64,000 nucleotides of DNA from Episyrphus balteatus (Eukaryota; Arthropoda; Insecta; Diptera; Syrphidae): NCBI RefSeq assembly GCF_945859705.1, contig NC_079136.1, positions 92,379,120-92,443,119 on the forward strand, written 5' to 3'. Below the pieces are notes generated by a model that ran no database searches, was not told the origin of the DNA, and saw only the letters and a list, made by a program, of their open reading frames with translations. The position numbers and the translations under genes were made by a program. This document shows, piece after piece, positions 1 through 10,302 of this stretch. Each line of letters opens with the position of its first letter. The first letter of the stretch is position 1.

Positions 1-593
1 CGACCATTTTGTAAAAAAAATCAGCAAAATAGGTAGGTAATAAGTAAAAAAGAGAGAAACAAAAAATTAATAATTACAGTTGGTTTAACACAGTAGCAAC
101 ATGGGAGACGACGAAGACAAAAAAAAAAACACAAAGGTTACACTGACTGTTTATTTTTTTTTGTTTTTTTTTTTTGTTTTTTATTCGAATGGAATACAAA
201 GATAAAGTAAATCAAGATGCACAATTTCAAAAAGAAAAAAATAGAGATGTTTATTTTGTAACGAAAAACTAAAGAACCCACAACAAATTATTGTTGTTGT
301 GCTTTTATTCAATTACTTTAACATAGAATCCTTCTCCACTCCTACCGATTGAAAGTCTGATGAATGACTGACGATTGGGGCCGGGCAAGTGCATTTTGTT
401 GGTGGTTGGGGAAAAATATATTTTTGAAATGGGAAACAAAAAAATTCCATTCAATTTTGTTTCAATTATCAAATCATTCCAAATTTATGGGAATTCCACC
501 AAAGAGAATGAAACGGAAACAGTGTTGCCGTATAGCAAATTCTATTCCAAATTGTTTTTTAAGAAAATTTATTTAATTTAATAACAAAATCTA
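1..593. other. AT-rich stretch without a supported gene
   Basis: Poly-A and poly-T runs dominate. A short open frame begins with ATG at 101 and reads Met-Gly-Asp-Asp-Glu-Asp then Lys-rich, ending near a possible GT at 137, but nothing downstream continues it. No domain or promoter is recognisable. Confidence 0.4.
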
Positions 594-596
594 TAA

Positions 597-1870
597 GGGG
601 TATTCATGTCATATGCAACCTGGAAAACTTTACCACATCGCAAAATGGAAAAGTTTACCAAACACGTTTCATGAACGCCCCTAAAATAAAAATGCGGTTG
701 ACGGCGATTTATTTGAAGTCTATTTGGAGCTAAAAACTGAAAAAAAAGTATTTAAAATTATTTTTTTCTATTTTATTATATTTTTTTAAAATATATTTCC
801 ACCTATTGCAGTCATTTTAGTAGTTTATTTTATCATCAAAATTAAACATCAAAAGATTTCCACATTTAACAGATTCAGATGGTAAACTTTTTCACACAAA
901 ATTGTGCGGGAATAAGTTTACCAGTGCCTACGTTCTATAACTCAGTCGAGAACTTCTCGCATCGAAAAATTTTGAAACAAAAATTCCAAACGTTTCTCTA
1001 TTTGGAAAAATAACCTGTGTCTGTATCTCGATGTGAGAAGCAACCCTGTAAGTTTTTTATTCCATTGGAATATATTGGAAACTGTCAAAAAAAGTGAAAA
1101 TATTTTTACCTTTGGCCATAAAAGGTCATATGGACATAGTTTTACATTAAATATCCTAAGGCCCGGTAGTCCGAAGGAAGAGCATTCGGTCGGCGAGTGG
1201 AGGGTACCGAGTTCAAGTCACGGTTAGGACATGAAAATTTTTCATTTTTTTTCTTTAATATTCTTTTTTTTTATTTTGAAAATTTAAGGGGCACAAAAAT
1301 AAATTAACGTGAACACATTTTCAGCAGTAACATATCACATTTAATGCAAGATTATCATTTTTTTTTCAAATATCTTACTTTCTCGCATCCTTTTTGCTTG
1401 TGAGAAATTTTGGCAGTTCAATCGAGAAATTTTCTCGATTATTTTCTTACAGACACAGTTTTATTCACATTTTTCCAGTCTGTCAAGCATTTTCGTTCAG
1501 AAATGTTTCAAGGCGAGAAAATTTTGTTTATAGAAACAAACGAATGTGAGAAAATGATTTTTGTGTCGATTCACATTTTTTTTGTTCCGATTTGGGTGTT
1601 TCATGCGAGAAATTTCTCGATGCGAGAGTTACAGAACGTAGGCACAGTTTTTGGTAAAGTTTTTCCATACAAATTTTGACAGCTGCGTTTACCACATTTA
1701 ACAAGTTTACCATATTTACCTGGTTTCATGAATACCCCGATTATATTATAGTAAACTCCGGGTAAACCTGGTAACATGGTAAAAAATTGTGTATGAGTTT
1801 GACAGATCGTTTGTCAAATTTACATTTTTACCAGGTTTACCGCAGAGCTTACACCATTGAATACCCCTTA
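597..1870. mobile_element. Foldback (inverted-repeat) element with tRNA-like centre
   Basis: The outer ends read AAGGGGTATTCA at about 595-606 and its reverse complement TGAATACCCCTT near 1857-1869. A second inverted end (CATGAATACCCC) lies near 1725-1738, so two nested or tandem elements are likely. Inside, GTGCCTACGTTCTATAACTC near 922 is answered by GAGTTACAGAACGTAGGCAC near 1627, and CTCGCATCGA-type motifs are also mirrored. No transposase frame is present, so this is non-autonomous. A tRNA-like module sits near the middle (1153-1230). Confidence 0.65.
1153..1230 (+). tRNA. tRNA-like sequence (degenerate tRNA or SINE-type head)
   Basis: The 78-nt span has six pairing bases between its ends (TCCTAA with TTAGGA), a T-loop TTCAAGT flanked by a T-stem pairing at four of five positions, and a poly-T run within about 30 nt downstream. 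The internal A-box region is degenerate and the anticodon stem does not fold cleanly. An anticodon cannot be assigned with confidence. It is probably a decayed tRNA or a tRNA-derived SINE head captured inside the foldback element. Confidence 0.35.
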
Positions 1871-1871
1871 T

Positions 1872-3540
1872 ATCATTTTTAAACCCAGCAATGGATGCAA
1901 AATGAAAAATCAAGAGAATCTTAAACGAAAATGTTCGTGTTGCGCTTCGTTTAATGCAGTACGCTGTTCGACACAGAGAAATTGAAAAGTCTCCACTTCT
2001 TTTTCAACAAAATACACACATCCCTTTTTTTGCTTAAATTTTGAAATTCATTTATTCGAAAAAATATGACGAAGGTATGCTCATGCTAAAATTCAAATTT
2101 TAATCAATTTAGACAGACAGGAACTTTCACGGATGAACACAAAATACAAATTTGTATGGATTCACGACTTGCTTCACCACAACTCACAAGTATGAAGTAT
2201 TTACTAGGCTTAAGTTTTTTGCTTGTTTTTGTTTAGTTTGTCATTGCATGCCTTTCTGTGTATTTGATTTTAATTTATTTAATTATGCTGTGTAATTTTT
2301 GAATATTTTTCCGTTGAGATTTCGCAAAATTTCGTTGTGGAGGGAGACCAACGAAAAATTTCGTTTCGTATCAGCAGCGTACTAGGCTTTAATGTAAGTG
2401 GTAACTCTGGCTAAAGTTTAGAATTGGAAATGAAACCTGTTGATTTTACGTTTCGTTTTCGTATTTTTCTCATCGGTTCTCTTGGCTCCATGAATGACGC
2501 ATGCAAGATGCAACTGCCCCAAGCTGCAAACTGCAATGCAACTGCATACTGCAAGCTGCAACAATCTAGTTCTAGAAAAGAGAAATGACAAATGACTAGT
2601 GAACTGCTAGAAAACACATATATATAACAAGCAAGTTACTTAAAATCTTTATGTACTCGTAGATATTAGAATGATCGTGGGAAAAAATGAATTTGTCTTT
2701 TCCACTTGTTGATTTGGAAACTTGGGGAAATTCAGATGCAGTTGGCAGTGCTGACACTTGATGAAATTGTTGCTACTTTTTTGTAGATCGAATTTATAAA
2801 AGATGAAAAGAAGAAATGTTGCCACAGTAGGTACTAGAAGATATGTTTGACATTAAAAATGTTAAAAAATTACTTATAACCAAATTAATTTAAAAATGAT
2901 GGTGCAAAATTTTAAACGATTTATAAAATAGCAGACTGATTTTTAACTTAGCAAATCACTCAAATGGTTTTTACTAAAACGGCTGTTTTGATTTCCGTTC
3001 GAATTCTATTTTAGCTGCTCCCAAATTTCCTATTCGAACACATTTTGCGAATTCTTAGGTGTTTCGAAAAACGAACGACCTCTACAATCCGACCAAATGT
3101 TTGCCGTTTTAAATCCCCGTGGAAATTTGCTACCGGAAAACAATAATCTAAATCTCCAACAAAAAAGTCGAATGGAAATCAGAGCAACCGTTTTCAATCC
3201 GTATGGATTAAATTTTTGTTTCCGTTTTCAAATTCGAGCGAATATTAAAAATTAGAACAGCCGCGTAAGTCTTAAAATATTGCCCCAATACCTTTATCGA
3301 AGAGGCATTGCGATTCAAATGATGAATAAATAATGTATGTCGTTTCATTTCCTTTTTCATACAATAATATAGGTTTTAATTTCACAAATCAAAAACTAAA
3401 CGTTATGATTTGAAATTTGTGAAATTGTGTAAGCTGCTCTGAATATTTTGTATTTTAAAGAACAAGAAAATGATACACAAAATCAATTGAATCAAATCCA
3501 GAATATTTTTAATAAAAAAGAATAAGGATACATTTTATTC
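1872..3540. other. Intergenic, short repeat relics only
   Basis: No gene is supported. Short relics of the AGCCTGGTACGCTGCTCG family seen intact at 12511-12966 occur near 1955-1972 (GCAGTACGCTGTTCG) and 2378-2390 (GCGTACTAGGCTT), suggesting an old insertion spread over about 0.4 kb. The remainder is AT-rich with no recognisable structure. Confidence 0.4.
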
Positions 3541-3542
3541 AT

Positions 3543-3766
3543 TCAGCCCTATTCTGAATGTAAACCCCCGAGAGTGGGGAGGAACTCCTTCGGGAAAAGG
3601 GCTCCCAATTGAAAAGTTTGGGGTTTTTTTTTCGCTTTTCCGCTATTTCATAATTATTAACGACAAGGCAACATAATAAAACCAGAAAAGGAATGATATT
3701 CTTGGAATTTTTCAATTAGGAGCCCTTCTCCCCAAGACATTTCCCCGGGAGCTTAGTTTTGGGCTC
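3543..3766. repeat. Imperfect palindromic MITE
   Basis: CAGCCCTATTCTG near 3545 and a GC-rich arm (CCCGAGAGTGGGGAGGAACT and AAGGGCTCCCAATTGAAAA) are mirrored by TTTTCAATTAGGAGCCCTT and GGGAGCTTAGTTTTGGGCT near 3710-3765. The left end resembles the end of the palindrome at 6356-6577. There is no open frame. Confidence 0.55.
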
Positions 3767-4453
3767 TATTTTGTAAAACAATTATCGTTGAAACTACTTC
3801 GTTCTCGTTCAAATGCGATTACGTATTACGAATTACGATAATAATTTGCCCATCGTTTGACTTTCGGTTTCGCTAATAATTAAATAATATCGCCCCTGCT
3901 GGTAGAATTCCAATTTAGTTTGAAATTATAAATTTCTCTATAGTTTACTTCAGTATCGGTTAATTGCCCTTCGTTTCGTATTATGTAATATACCCCCTGA
4001 ATATATTGACACCGTTTACGAGAAAAAGTGCAATATATGTGCAGTTTTTAAAATGGTAATGAAACCAAAAAGAAAAAAACAATTGTTGGCATTTCAACAG
4101 TTCATTATTGCTCATATCAAACATTTTCCCAAGTGAGCTGACTTCGTGCCTTCTATAGTCTAGTACGCAGATCAAGCTCAATTTAAGATCACATACAAAT
4201 TTTTCTCAAAAATTTAGTCGAGTTACATTTTTTTTGAAAAAAAAAATGCAGTTTTGTTGAATCATTAAAATAACCAAGAATGTCAAAATAACTCAAAAAT
4301 GTTATATCCGAGGTATGCGTTCTAAACGAGGTACATATTACAGAAAAAACAATTTGGAAATAACTTAAAAACGATCTATATTAATATAAAATTCCAAGAA
4401 TGTTCAACTAACAGCTTAGGCGCTAGCTTGATTTACAATTGAACGCACGGACG

Positions 4454-5381
4454 CACTGTGGGCTAGAATGCTATTTTAGCAGGAATTAATTAAAAAGTCA
4501 ACTTCTTCAAATATTGCTCATTTTAGTCCTATTCGATAGATAAATGGACTAGCTATAATTGTTCAATCAAAATTGAGGTCAAATCATTCATTGGATACAT
4601 AAAAACACAATCGAAAAGCAAGTTTTCGAAAAAAAAAAAAACAAAAAAGTCCACTTTTTCCTCTATCCAGATATTCGTTTACTGAGTTTGTTTTAACGGA
4701 TCGATTGTGAAAATTTTGCTAGTTTATCAATTAGTGATATATCCTAATATAGTATTTGCTATTAAATTGTAAATTGTATTGAACTTTTGTTTATAAATTT
4801 TAAGGTAAAGTATGTTACTAGCATCGATTTCATATAAAACGAATGTTCCTAAGCTTAAAAAAAAAGGCACGCGTAGGCACACTCTAGAAATAATTTTAAA
4901 AAGTAGCTAGCCTATATGGCATTATGTTTTTTATAAAACTATGTCCTACAAGAGCAAACTTTTTTCGCTGTAACTCTGAAAGTATAGTGAGAAAAATGTT
5001 CAAAAAAACCACTTACGATGAAAAAAACGTGTTGAATGTTTTCAAATAACGGTTTTTTTATTTGCATTAACATTTTACTTTCCCTATTTAGTAAAAACAA
5101 CTTTTGTAAGCGTTCAATGACACCATTTTCGAGTTTGATGCGTCCAAACTTCAAAAAACTCATTTTTTTGTTTTGTATACCAATAATATCTGTTGTAAAT
5201 TGGAAAACCTTATTTAACATAATATTTCGTTTATTTTTGTTGTTGGTCTTATCTTGTTGTACCATAAAATTATCATTATTATATCATTCGACATCATCTT
5301 AATGGCTTTAACTGCAACTTTAGATTATTTCGAGAATTTCTATAATTAATTCCAGCTAAAAAAGCGTTCTAGCCCACAGTG
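4454..5381. mobile_element. Transib-like non-autonomous DNA transposon
   Basis: Both ends carry CACTGTGGGCTAGAAYGC as inverted terminal repeats, and a perfect 5-bp direct repeat GGACG flanks the element (4449-4453 and 5382-5386). A 5-bp GC-rich target duplication and ends of the form CACNNTGG are the known signature of the Transib superfamily, relatives of RAG1. The 928-bp interior has no transposase-like frame. The 82-108-residue open frames inside are AT-rich and unrecognised. Family assignment is inference; the TIR and target duplication are seen directly. Confidence 0.7.
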
Positions 5382-5386
5382 GGACG

Positions 5387-5835
5387 GCATGATGAAAACC
5401 ACTTTTTCTAACTACTGCATTATAGTAATGTTGGTTTTCATTCAAACCTCGAATACTTACCCTAAAGATACTGACAAAATTTCAAAATTCAACAAGCGAG
5501 TTTAAGTGAAAAATCCATGATAATTTTCTTACATTTCGACATCGATATTTCTGATATTAACTCACTTAAGCGGTTATTGATTGTATCCATAGATTTTAGA
5601 ATGGACAATTTTGAATGGTTTTTTTTTTCTATAAAAAAAAACTTCTCAAGTTTAGTCAAGGAAATGAAGCTCGTTTCGATCCCTAGCGACATCGATATGA
5701 CATTGTATCAAATCAAAGGTGAACGTTTTTTCTTTAAAACAAATTTTTTGACTTCATATAAGTGAATTAAAATTTAGATTTTTAAAAAATAGTATTCTTC
5801 CTTTAACGCAAACAATATTTGCCTGATTTTTGAAA
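5387..5835. other. Short AT-rich gap, no gene
   Basis: Overlapping opposite-strand open frames near 5489-5765 mirror each other in an AT-rich stretch and show no family features. Confidence 0.4.
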
Positions 5836-6083
5836 GTCATGATCAGGGATAGGATGTTGTGGAATTTGCCTTTTTTTCTTGCTCAATCGTACGACATTAT
5901 AGATTAAAAGCAAACACGTTTCACATCCCCCTCGTGCTAAATACATGTATTTTATTTTGCCTTTTCTTTCGTTATTGCCTTTTCTCTTGTTATTGCCTTT
6001 TCCTATGTTTTTTAATCTCTTTAGCGTCTTTAAGGTAATGCCTACACACAAAACACTCAAATATACAAACAAAAAGCTAGGGG

Positions 6084-6215
6084 CCATTTGCTGAATCGAA
6101 ACTTAAATAATTTATGTTGAACATAAGCTCTTATTCCCTCCTTTTTCTTCTGCGTAATCTGTCACATAAGGATTTATGTAGAACTAAAATGCTTGAGTTT
6201 CGATTCAGCAAATGG
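6084..6215. repeat. Palindromic MITE nested in hAT element
   Basis: CCATTTGCTGAATCGAAACT at 6084 is mirrored by AGTTTCGATTCAGCAAATGG ending at 6215, giving arms of about 23 bp with one or two mismatches. The centre is unrelated AT-rich sequence. Confidence 0.65.
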
Positions 6216-6355
6216 GTCTAACTTACTCAGTACATTACTTACTCAATAGGTACTTATATCTATATTAAAAATTCACTAATTACCCCCCACGAACCAAATT
6301 TGAGTGAAAAGATCTACCTATGCAACTTGTTTGTCTGCTATTGCTACCATTTATT

Positions 6356-6577
6356 CAGCCCTATATTCTGCTATTCGATTCACGTGAATCAAAGAATTCC
6401 CTTTCTTAATCATGTCAAATTGGCTTTGAAAAACTTCTAATTTTTGATAGCAAAGTGTTATTCTCGTCTGTTTTAGAAATTCTAAAGAAAAAAAATTTGT
6501 CTAAATTTAATTTTAACCACATTTTAAACGCTTCTTATTTTAGACTTTCACGTGAATCGAATAGCAGAATAGGGCTG
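6356..6577. repeat. Palindromic MITE nested in hAT element
   Basis: Left arm CAGCCCTATATTCTGCTATT continues as CGATTCACGTGAA; the right arm is TTCACGTGAATCG followed by AATAGCAGAATAGGGCTG. Arms are about 30 bp and nearly perfect. The flanks are ATT on both sides, a possible 3-bp target duplication. Confidence 0.7.
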
Positions 6578-6730
6578 ATTGTCTTCTACGCTCTATTGCG
6601 CGGCCGGCAACCGACACGTATCAGGGTTCAAAAGCTAACTTACTCAATTTACAATACTCCATTGAAGAAGTTCTCCAGATTTTGGGCATAATCAACAGAG
6701 ATTTGTACAGAAGTACAGATCAATTTTTTT

Positions 6731-7057
6731 TTGGCAAATAAGAGACTCGAGAGAGTTGAAGAAATATATTGCGTAATACATGGGAACACAAATCAAGAGC
6801 TCCCGGAAAATGTTGAAGTGGGTTATGTCGAGTGCTTTAATTGGGGTCCAGTCGTCTCTACAGATGTAGAGAGATCTTTTAGCTCCTTTATAGTACTCTT
6901 AAGGGACAATCACAGGCGCTTGTTAACTAAAAATTTAAAAAAAAACTCATGTTTGTTCAAAATAACTGCAATTAATTTTTATATTTCATTCTTTCTCTCA
7001 ATAAATGCCTTTTTATGCCTTTTTGGGAGTTTTATTTTGCCTTTTTTAAGTTTTTAG
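6731..7057 (+). pseudogene. hAT transposase C-terminal fragment
   Basis: An open frame of about 70 informative residues contains NWGPVVSTDVERSFSSF followed by an RDNHRRLL and NLKK block. This is the recognisable C-terminal dimerisation segment of hAT-type transposases, in which a V-x-x-E-R-x-F-S core is conserved. The catalytic DDE region and the BED zinc finger are missing, and the frame runs into AT-rich subterminal sequence. It lies inside the hAT element at 5844-7078 and cannot be functional. Confidence 0.75.
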
Positions 7058-7309
7058 GTCCACAAGATCCTATCCCTGGTCATGATAGAGGCGACAAGCT
7101 ACAGAGGCAGTTGTTTGTTTAGTTATCTATAGGACAACTGATTTAAGTTGAGTTGTCATCTAAAATAGACCCCTTAAGATGCTTTTAATCAAGAATTGAG
7201 CATTTTTGTAAATATCAATGTACAGATTTATAGGTTTCAAATTGAAAAATAGGTTAATAATTGAAAATTTATATTTCCGTTTTTAAGACAATGATGCAAG
7301 CAATAATGG

Positions 7310-7380
7310 CTAGTACCTGGGTGACCGAGCTTTGCTCGGTATCTTTAAATGTTATAACTTTCAGTGAAAAAAGTCAAATG
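7310..7380 (+). repeat. Hairpin-bearing dispersed repeat end
   Basis: ACCTGGGTGACCGAGC followed by TTT and GCTCGGT forms a 7-bp hairpin (about 7322-7338). The sequence resembles the start of a dispersed insect repeat whose body (ATTTCATCAAAATCGTTAGA then GCCGTTTCCGA) is found at 9245-9746. The link between the two parts is inference. Confidence 0.4.
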
Positions 7381-7468
7381 TAAACAACAATTTTTTGGAG
7401 TGGGTTTGAGTTTGCAATGACCAGTTTTTTTCGCGGGTTACAAACACCACATTCCCACTTTATAATCA

Positions 7469-8189
7469 GGGGCCAAATCGTCGCATCCGTTGACGAAACC
7501 TCAAGCGTACGAAAGATAATTTCGTGATACATTAAACGAGCACAGCGATTGGGATGACGGCATACGTTAGAAAACAGAACGAAATTTTTGGTAGAATGTA
7601 CAACTGCATAGGCCAAAACATAATTGCTGACAAATTTGACTTCGTCGACCCCTATGCGAGGATGGCCGAGTGGTCTGAGGCGCCTGACTCAAAAAACAAT
7701 GTTGCCTTGTAAAGATATGGGAACGTAAATGACATGGGTTCGAATCCCACTTTTGACAAGAATTTTTTTTTTATTTTTTTTTATACATTTTAAGAGTTTT
7801 ATTATTTTTTTGGCTAATCACGTCGTTTTAGTTTTAAAATCAAATTTTTTGTTCCATATAATTCTAATTTGAGGAATAATTATTTTTTTCTTAAATCATT
7901 GGGGGTTGGTGCTGGTGCTTTGAACTCTTTTGGTGAAATTTTATTTTGTTAATATATGCCCTAATGTATGTTTTCGTGATTTCAAACAGTTTGATTATTT
8001 TTAAAATAAGATATTCTTATATTTTCATTACTTTTTGAACCCATTAACAACTTGTTCGAAAGCTTCAAACCAAACGAATGACATTCCTTTCAGTTGAATA
8101 CGAAGTCGTTTGCTGTACGTATGACATCATGCCAAATGAACAGATTTCGTTAACGAGTTACTCGTTAACGTATGCGACGATTTGACCCC
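7469..8189. mobile_element. TIR element carrying a tRNA-Leu-like gene
   Basis: GGGGCCAAATCGTCGCAT at 7469 is mirrored by ATGCGACGATTTGACCCC ending at 8189. Similarity continues to about 28 bp, including the GTTRACGA block. The element is 721 bp with no transposase frame. A tRNA-like gene lies at 7656-7758. I could not identify a target duplication. Confidence 0.65.
7656..7758 (+). tRNA. tRNA-Leu(CAA)-like gene with intron, probably pseudogene
   Basis: It has a perfect A box (TGGCCGAGTGG), the long leucine-type D arm, the anticodon CAA at 7690-7692 followed by intron-like sequence, a perfect B box (GGTTCGAATCC), acceptor 3' strand TTTTGAC and a strong poly-T terminator from about 7763. Fly tRNA-Leu(CAA) genes normally contain an intron, which fits the 103-nt length. 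Against function, acceptor pairs 2 and 3 are mismatched and the 3' side of the anticodon stem matches only three of five positions. Pol III promoter elements are intact, so it may be transcribed even if it does not yield a tRNA. Confidence 0.6.
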
Positions 8190-8469
8190 AGTTTATTTAC
8201 GTTTGAATACACATACGACGATCAGCAATGGATAGAAGGGTTACAGGAATCTGCATTATCGAAAATGCCTACAGCAATGAGATCCCTTTTTGTTCAAATT
8301 TTAATTTACGGGTCAGAAAGCTTTGGATGGTGTACATAAAGTTAATCTTTTTTTGCAAGTTTCGCCTTGTCGGCAAAGCTTAGTATGAAGAAATACCCTT
8401 GTTCCCATGCTTCCAAGGTGTTCCTAAAAAAACATGTATTTGCATGGAAACCGATCCCTAGTAATGTAC

Positions 8470-9249
8470 AAGTCCTTCGATTGAATAATTTGCCTTTAAA
8501 CAACTCATTTAATCAACGCATTGTTTTCCGCTAGCCCAGAATTATTTTACAAGTTAAAATAAAAATCATTTTTATTTAATAACACTGGTAACTTTCAAAT
8601 TAATTGTCTTCCTAACCTCAGGCAAACGAATCGCAAAGTTTTGCAAAAAAAATTGCATTTGAAAATGCAATTTTTTTAAAGTTTTGTTTTAAAATTGTAC
8701 GCGAATTTGTATTTCCTTTAAGACGAGGGGGTTACAGGATTCAAATACCTCTGTCAAAATAGTAAAGACAAAAAAATATTTTTGGCGTAACAAAAGATAT
8801 TAAACAAAATTATGCTAGTTTTAGGGTAGATATCTTTTCCAAATTTCAAAAATCAATACTAATTAAAGAAATGCTTTAGATCACTTACTAAGGATTTTAC
8901 AATATTCGGCTATGATTTCGTCAGCTTTCAGGTATTTATCAGGGTTTCAAAATATAAAACATATTCTGTTATATTTATTAGATATGTATACTTAAATTGA
9001 TTTTCGAAGGTTATTTTAAGTGACCTAAGCTTGCTTAAATATTTAATTTGCCTTTAGACAAGGTTGCTTATATTTTTATCTATTATCGGTTTAGTCAAAA
9101 AATATTTGGATCCATACAAAACTCTACACCACAGCTTAATTTGTAGCCTATTAATGCCTTATATTTATTATCGAACGAATCAAAATAATCCTAATCCAGC
9201 ATAGCGGTCGCTAAAAATATGACCCCGTGGCCCCCCCTGTTTACGCCGT
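8470..9249 (-). mobile_element. Truncated copy of the 54459-56824 hAT element
   Basis: Read on the minus strand, segments here match both ends of the hAT element in the ArgRS-m intron: the block around GCAAATTATTCAATCGAA and GATTCGTTTGCCTGAGGTTA, and the block around CCTAATCCAGCATAGC with the CTAAAAATATGACCCC motif ending in a C-rich run and GTTTACGCCG. The interior is deleted relative to that copy and the left terminus is missing. Confidence 0.6.
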
Positions 9250-9746
9250 TGTTTCTAAAATTACTTCCAAAACATTTTATTCGGCTAGGGGACCAAACCC
9301 TCAAAATTTCATCGAAATCCTTAAGTTGTTACCAAAAAAAATTCCATGTTAAAAAAGTGGGCTTGGCAGTGGGCGGATTTTTTCAAAAATACTTCCAAAC
9401 TTTTTACTCACTTAGATAAACAAACCCTAAAAATTTCATCAAAATCGTTTGAGCCGTTTCCGAAAAAAACTTATATGTTAAAAAAGTGGGCGTGGCAGTG
9501 GGCGGATTTTTCCAAAAAAAACTTCCAAAACTTTTGACTCGCTTAGATAAACAAACCCTGAAAATTTCATCAAAATCGTTAGAGCCGTTCCCGAAAAAAC
9601 TTATATGTTAAAAAAGTGGAATTATTTTTGGAAAAATCCGCCCACTGCCACAGTGGGCGGATTTTTCCAAAAATAATTCCAAAATTTTTTACTCGCTTAG
9701 ATGAACAAACCCTGAAAATTTCATCGAAATCGTTAGAACCGTTTCC
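9245..9746 (+). repeat. About 129-bp tandem repeat, roughly four units
   Basis: Successive units begin near 9357, 9486 and 9616 with GTGGGCGTGGCAGTGGGCGG (or a variant) and contain TTCATCAAAATCGTTAGAGC followed by CGTTTCCGAAAAA. Spacing is 129-130 bp. The third unit is interrupted by a perfect inverted copy of its own start (9617-9681). Open frames here repeat the peptide KKWAWQWADF and are repeat artefacts. Confidence 0.8.
9617..9681. repeat. Perfect 31-bp hairpin
   Basis: The arms 9617-9647 and 9651-9681 are exact reverse complements around a 3-nt loop CCA. They are built from tandem-repeat sequence containing GGAAAAATCCGCCCACTG. Confidence 0.95.
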
Positions 9747-9781
9747 GAGATCTCGTTTAAAGTTATAAGATAAGATAGTAC

Positions 9782-10300
9782 TATATGAGTAAAAACATAA
9801 AGGTAATAAGAAAGAGAATTATTTTTACTAAAGAAAATATTTGATTTTGTTTAAAACTTTTTTTTTTCAATGCAATTTAATCATTTCACTGATAAATTAA
9901 AACTTTCAATGAGTGAAATGATAAAATTGTATTTTAAGGTTTATTCAAATTGAATGTTCTTTTTTAGCAGCAATATTCTATAACTTATTACCTTCATGTT
10001 ATCCCTATAATCACTTGAAAACGTTCAATGATAGCTATAACTTGCCCCTAACAGTTCTCCAGATGAATAAATTTATAATAAGAACTTCAAACAAAACTGT
10101 TCAAAATCTACAAATACGATTTCTATGGAACCAAACTTTGTAAAAATAACGCTCATCTTATATATAATTTCTTCAATTTCCTTTGCATCTACTTTACTTA
10201 TTTTATAAAAAAAAAATCAACTGAATCAACAGAAATTAATGTTTCAGGTTTTTAGTTTAAGTTTTATTTATAAAATTTGTTTTAAGTTTAAAATACACCA
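9782..10300. other. Spacer left of RpL35A 3' end
   Basis: AT-rich, no gene seen. A minus-strand AATAAA at 10263-10268 lies about 35 bp beyond the RpL35A stop and is the likely polyadenylation signal for that gene. Confidence 0.5.
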
Positions 10301-10302
10301 AC

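Larger units (their letters stand above)
5844..7078 (+). mobile_element. hAT transposon, internally degraded
   Basis: The 1235-bp element begins CAGGGATAGGAT and ends ATCCTATCCCTG. A perfect 8-bp target duplication GTCATGAT flanks it (5836-5843 and 7079-7086). CAGGG ends with 8-bp duplications define hAT elements. Several TTGCCTTTT-type motifs near each end look like the subterminal repeats that hAT transposases bind. A fragment of the transposase C-terminus remains near the right end. The interior has been invaded by two palindromic MITEs. Confidence 0.85.

Noticed and set aside
101..136. Possible first exon MGDDEDKKKNTK followed by GT
   Set aside because: Only 12 codons, Lys run from poly-A, and no continuing exon visible.
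9219..9537. Two small frames sharing KKWAWQWADF
   Set aside because: Translation of the 129-bp tandem repeat.
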